Positions 53,016 through 53,986 of a stretch of DNA of 53,986 nt are shown here, piece by piece. The notes under the pieces are model-generated. The model did not search any database. It saw nothing but the letters and a program-made list of their open reading frames with translations, and was not told where the DNA came from. Position numbers and translations under genes: made by a program. This DNA is from Bacteroidales bacterium UBA5281 (GTDB lineage Bacteria; Bacteroidota; Bacteroidia; Bacteroidales; Lentimicrobiaceae), in NCBI GenBank assembly GCA_002410555.1, contig DHSR01000064.1, positions 1 through 53,986 of the forward strand, given 5' to 3'. How positions within the stretch are numbered: position 1 is the stretch's first letter; every line of letters starts with the position of its first letter.

Positions 53016-53525
53016 ATGAAAAACTCGCTACTTCTTGTAATTTTAAGCATGTTATTATTTGCTTCCGGTTGTGAGGATGACCCTTGTAAAGGAGAACCTG
53101 TTGCAATTCATTTTGATGAGGTAGTAGAAATAAAAATACTTACACAAAATGATCAAAGTGTGTTTGATAGTCTTTATGACATTGATAGTCTGCAAGTCTA
53201 TGAAAATGGGGATAAAATAATTTTTGATTATATGAATCAGTATAGCAACAAAGCTTTGGCTTTCAAATCGAATGTGTTCTCAGTAGATAATATTACTAAT
53301 AATTATAATTCTATTTTAGAAACCGTGATTATATTACAGTATAACTATCTGACAAAGGATACCTTGGGTTTTAAAGCCAAACCAAGCCAATATCCTGAAG
53401 AATGTTTCAAAACCGAATATGAATTTATAGAAATTAAATATAATTCAACCATAGTTAGACAAGGAACAAATACGAATTGCTTTACCTGTGGCCATCAATC
53501 TTTAACCCTAAAAACAATGAAGTAG
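53016..53525 (+). CDS. Small lipoprotein of unknown function
   Basis: 169 residues. The signal peptide ends in the lipobox FASGC, so the lipid is on Cys19, followed by EDD, which in Bacteroidetes often accompanies export to the outer membrane or surface. The mature part is beta-rich with four Cys (CKGEP, EECFKTEY, CFTCG) that could form disulfides. No family recognised. It is monocistronic, between the broken toxin locus and the HicB-like gene. Confidence 0.7.
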   Translation: MKNSLLLVILSMLLFASGCEDDPCKGEPVAIHFDEVVEIKILTQNDQSVFDSLYDIDSLQVYENGDKIIFDYMNQYSNKALAFKSNVFSVDNITNNYNSILETVIILQYNYLTKDTLGFKAKPSQYPEECFKTEYEFIEIKYNSTIVRQGTNTNCFTCGHQSLTLKTMK

Positions 53526-53614
53526 TTGTTTTTTTAGCAATCTTACCGTATGAAAGACGTATGATAATAGTTGAAAATTATTTTCAGGAAGGTTCATTAA
53601 TGAAAGAAAGTTGT

Positions 53615-53622
53615 TAACTTTG
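53615..53622 (+). promoter_or_regulatory. -7 promoter box (TAACTTTG) of the HicBA-type operon
   Basis: Exact consensus, 15 bases before the ATG at 53637. The transcript would be nearly leaderless. Confidence 0.55.
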
Positions 53623-53636
53623 TATAAAACAAAACC

Positions 53637-53840
53637 ATGAAGGAAATTATTTTTATCGTAGAAGAATCCCTCGATGGCGGTTTTGAAGCTAGGGCATTGG
53701 AGCATTCTATTTTTACGGAAGCCGAAACGGCAGAAGAGTTAAAGGAAAATATTAAAGAAGCCATTCGCTGCCATTTTGAAAAAGATATTCCTAAAATTGT
53801 AAGGCTCCATTATGTTAAAGAGGAAGTTTTCCCCGCATGA
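53637..53840 (+). CDS. HicB-like antitoxin
   Basis: 67 residues with the HicB half-RNase H-like fold pattern: IIFIVEESLDGGFEARAL (strands with the G-G-F/Y turn), SIFTEAETAEELKENIKEAI (the T-x-A-x-T-x-E-E-L helix), then a short C-terminal extension. No DNA-binding domain is attached, as in the short HicB type. Its TGA overlaps the ATG of the next gene (ATGA at 53837-53840), so the two are translationally coupled. Confidence 0.85.
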   Translation: MKEIIFIVEESLDGGFEARALEHSIFTEAETAEELKENIKEAIRCHFEKDIPKIVRLHYVKEEVFPA

Positions 53841-53986
53841 AAAAGATACCTCGAAACCTTACCGGAAAGGACTTGATAAAGGCCCTGAAAACTTTAGGTT
53901 ACGAACAATCCAGGCAAGTAGGCAGCCATATAAGGTTAACCACCAATAAAAAAGGAAGTCACCATATTCAGAACTCCTTACCCCTC
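53837..53986 (+). CDS. HicA-like mRNA interferase toxin, cut by the window end
   Basis: The first 50 residues are present and the frame is still open at the window edge. NLTGKDLIKALKTLGYEQSR and GSHIRL (29-34, with the catalytic His31) are the HicA hallmarks of the small dsRBD-like RNA cleaving toxins. The Gly-Ser-His motif is intact. The usual length is about 60-80 residues, so most of the protein is in view. Antitoxin-first order with a four-base overlap. Confidence 0.85.
   Translation, partial: MKKIPRNLTGKDLIKALKTLGYEQSRQVGSHIRLTTNKKGSHHIQNSLPL

Overview
The window reads as chromosomal DNA of a free-living Bacteroidetes (Bacteroidota), most likely of the Bacteroidales/Marinilabiliales type. 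Evidence: a hybrid two-component system with propeller, kinase, receiver and AraC parts in one chain; secreted proteins with type IX secretion (T9SS) C-terminal sorting domains; a PorT-like outer-membrane barrel; an OprP-type porin; a Bacteroidetes-style alpha-2-macroglobulin; promoters of the TAnnTTTG type rather than TATAAT; and almost no Shine-Dalgarno sequences. I see no rRNA, tRNA, CRISPR array, insertion sequence or prophage.

Layout. 1-5.7 kb: a frameshifted outer-membrane barrel gene convergent with a hybrid sensor/regulator. 5.7-9 kb: repeat-rich DNA, an intact HigB/HigA-type toxin-antitoxin pair (toxin first) with a visible operator, and a secreted SGNH-hydrolase-like protein. 8.9-16.6 kb: a 2465-residue modular surface protein with about seven repeated ~260-residue units, followed by an 86-residue protein with a PID-CTERM-like tail and a clear terminator. 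16.7-19.3 kb: a degenerate GIY-YIG-like protein, a nested palindromic element, and a TPR/membrane/AraC regulator. 19.6-28.6 kb: housekeeping genes (a DRE-TIM lyase homologue, ssb, mutY, HU, a 29-residue COX24-like basic protein, RNase G, trpS, an MBL hydrolase, a secreted glutamine amidotransferase, zupT). 29-36 kb: a 2026-residue alpha-2-macroglobulin whose thioester motif is lost, and a DUF3108 protein. 36.9-41 kb: nhaA and a PAS histidine kinase. 41.6-52.2 kb: a phosphate-themed block. 52.3-54 kb: a broken ParE-type toxin locus, a small lipoprotein and a HicB/HicA-type pair cut by the window edge.

The most unusual locus is 41.6-47.5 kb. DUF47 (a PhoU-like partner of Pit), a PiT phosphate transporter, an OprP-type porin and a lipoprotein with four lamin-tail domains lie head to tail and end at a terminator-like hairpin. 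The PiT protein continues in the same reading frame into an extra membrane helix, a coiled coil and a LuxR/GerE-like DNA-binding domain. Transporter, signalling segment and putative transcription factor are therefore one polypeptide. Two triphosphate-tunnel (CYTH-type) proteins, an SLC13-type anion transporter and an unrecognised two-helix membrane protein follow on the same strand. I infer a phosphate uptake, sensing and possibly polyphosphate-handling neighbourhood.

Non-coding DNA holds several dispersed elements: period-7 arrays at three places, short GC-rich palindromes at five, a 43-base element shared by positions 8.77 and 41.1 kb, and a perfect 29-base-arm hairpin near 17.4 kb. All family assignments come from reading the sequence; no database search was run.
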